A stretch of 5,671 nt of DNA from Limnochordia bacterium. GTDB lineage: Bacteria > Bacillota > Limnochordia > Darwinibacteriales > DTU012. The stretch is taken from assembly GCA_007116995.1 (NCBI GenBank), contig SKHL01000188.1:1-5671 (forward strand), written 5' to 3'. Within the stretch, counting starts at the first letter, position 1. Each line of letters begins with the position of its first letter. The position numbers were made by a program, and so were the translations under genes. The notes beneath the pieces were generated by a model. That model saw nothing but the letters and a program-made list of their open reading frames with translations, made no database searches and was not told the DNA's origin. This document shows positions 4,403 through 5,671 of the stretch, in pieces.

Positions 4403-5671
4403 TATAAAGTATTCCCTAACTGACCACCGAGTTTTGGGATTAGTCTTATGTCCTTCTCTGTAATAGATCCTACCATCATTAACATCAAGAAGTAGCATGG
4501 TATACCTAGTCCGATAGAGCTAAGTGTAGCTATGGTATTCGCCACTCCATTTCCTAGCACGGAGAACAAAATACTGTATAGGGTATCGTAGCTATAATAG
4601 ATCAACCAACCCATAAACATAGCTGATGAAATTGGCTTTATCAGAAAATCTCCTAGCTTTATGCTAAACCCGACCCGTGTAAAGACGGAATAAGTGTTTA
4701 ACACCGCCACCACAAGCCATCCTGCACTGCTACCCCAAGCGGCTCCTAGTGCACCAAAATTTGGTAATCCCGTTAATATTAGATTAAGTATCAGCTTGAC
4801 CACTACGCCTACAAGCAGGTTCTTAACCGGGATGGTTACCCTACCAAGGCCCTCTAAAACTCCAGTTGTAGCTTGAATCGTCCCTAGTGTTACCGTACCA
4901 ATAGCCAGTACTCGCAAAGGTAAACCGACTTGGGCGTAACTAAAGAGCATTTCTGCTATGGGACTGGCAAGTACGAATAGACCAACAAAGGATGGCAAGC
5001 CAAAAAGTAGTGCGATGCGCAGCGCTTCTTCCGTACGGCGAGCCACTAACCGTCCGCTTCCCAACGTAGCAGCTTCTGAAATAGCAGGAATGAGGCTTGT
5101 GCTCAATGCCACCGTAATAATATTCGGAAATTGACATAGTGTCAGAGCCATGCCTAAATATCCCATCCATTCACGGATTTCTTCCCCACTAAATCCCGCT
5201 GCTTGCATACGCGATGGCACGAATAATGTGTCTAGCATTTGCATTATAGGCCAGATTATTGTGGTTAGCACTATTGGCAATGCCAGCCGGGCTAGACGTC
5301 TAATCAGTGGTCGCCAGGACTCCCGCTGTGGCCGTCTGCAGCTGGCTATTTTGTTAAGCAGGGATTTTTTTTGACGAAAATAAAAGCCCAACAAAATTAA
5401 GACACTAACCATCTCACCTACAACAAAGCTAAAAGCTACCCCCGCCACTGCATATTCAATTCCCCTGGGCATCAACCAGAGGGCGAATCCAATCGTTGCT
5501 CCTACTCGGATTAGTTGATCGGCTACTTGTGAGACAGCAGTGGGTGTCATGTGCTGTAAGCCTTGAAAATATCCGCGCAAGGCCCCACCGAGCGCATAGA
5601 ATAGGACACTAGGGGCTAGAGCAATAATCGCCCAGTACACTCCAGAATCTTTAACAATATAGTCAGTAAAA
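4378..5671 (-). CDS. SpoVB/YabM-family polysaccharide flippase (MOP superfamily), 5' end outside window
   Basis: The reading frame stays open to the right edge, so the start is not in the window. The GTG at 5640 sits inside a conserved stretch and is not the start. About 430 residues are visible, against roughly 520-530 for B. subtilis SpoVB and YabM, so about 90-100 N-terminal residues are missing. The protein is almost wholly membrane helices, perhaps ten or eleven visible, in the pattern of MATE/MurJ-like exporters. A diagnostic stretch is L-R-G-Y-F-Q-G-L-Q-H-M-T-P-T-A-V-S-Q near the right edge. Members flip lipid-linked sugars across membranes; SpoVB is needed for spore cortex peptidoglycan. 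Its position matches yabM/spoVB next to mazG, so this could be either. The stop at 4378 lies inside the end of mazG, and I see no terminator between the two converging genes. Confidence 0.92.
   Translation of the reverse strand, partial: FTDYIVKDSGVYWAIIALAPSVLFYALGGALRGYFQGLQHMTPTAVSQVADQLIRVGATIGFALWLMPRGIEYAVAGVAFSFVVGEMVSVLILLGFYFRQKKSLLNKIASCRRPQRESWRPLIRRLARLALPIVLTTIIWPIMQMLDTLFVPSRMQAAGFSGEEIREWMGYLGMALTLCQFPNIITVALSTSLIPAISEAATLGSGRLVARRTEEALRIALLFGLPSFVGLFVLASPIAEMLFSYAQVGLPLRVLAIGTVTLGTIQATTGVLEGLGRVTIPVKNLLVGVVVKLILNLILTGLPNFGALGAAWGSSAGWLVVAVLNTYSVFTRVGFSIKLGDFLIKPISSAMFMGWLIYYSYDTLYSILFSVLGNGVANTIATLSSIGLGIPCYFLMLMMVGSITEKDIRLIPKLGGQLGNTLYYWGFLRK

Overview
The window looks like chromosomal core sequence from an endospore-forming Firmicute, most likely in the Clostridia. 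It carries SpoIID-, YabP-, YabQ- and SpoVB-family sporulation proteins together with DivIC, an S1-domain protein (YabR), MazG and HU. This is the same neighbourhood as the Bacillus subtilis spoVT-yabM-yabN-yabO-yabP-yabQ-divIC-yabR region and its clostridial equivalents. Strong AGGAGG-type ribosome binding sites fit that group. I cannot name the species.

Layout. On the minus strand, reading right to left: a 5'-truncated SpoVB/YabM flippase (4378-5671), then after a gap occupied by plus-strand genes, a SpoIID-type lytic transglycosylase (2089-3048), YabP (1718-2005), YabQ (1064-1552), DivIC (643-999) and the S1 protein (62-469), closed by a rho-independent terminator at the left edge. On the plus strand, HU (3271-3549) and MazG (3599-4402) form a two-gene unit. 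It diverges from spoIID and converges on spoVB, overlapping it by 25 bp at the 3' ends.

Function. YabP and YabQ belong to mother-cell (SigE) sporulation in B. subtilis, and SpoIID and SpoVB families act in engulfment and spore cortex synthesis respectively. DivIC is a divisome membrane protein, and the S1 protein, HU and MazG are housekeeping functions (RNA binding, nucleoid packaging, nucleotide pool cleaning). Visible signals suggest at least three regulatory regimes: SigE-like promoters before yabQ and more weakly yabP; a perfect-consensus SigA promoter (TTGACA-17-TATAAT) for the S1 gene; and a weaker SigA-like promoter for HU-MazG.

Most notable points: (i) gene order is that of the known cluster, but mazG and hup point the opposite way in a manner a single block inversion does not explain; (ii) the small S4-domain gene (yabO/rqcP) usually found between hup and yabP is absent, and a SpoIID-family gene sits there instead; (iii) an 11-bp perfect inverted repeat lies in the yabQ leader just after a SigE-like promoter; (iv) an inverted repeat lies inside the spacer of the S1 promoter. 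I see no mobile element, CRISPR array, tRNA, rRNA or evidence of a wholly new system; this is mainly a rearranged core region.
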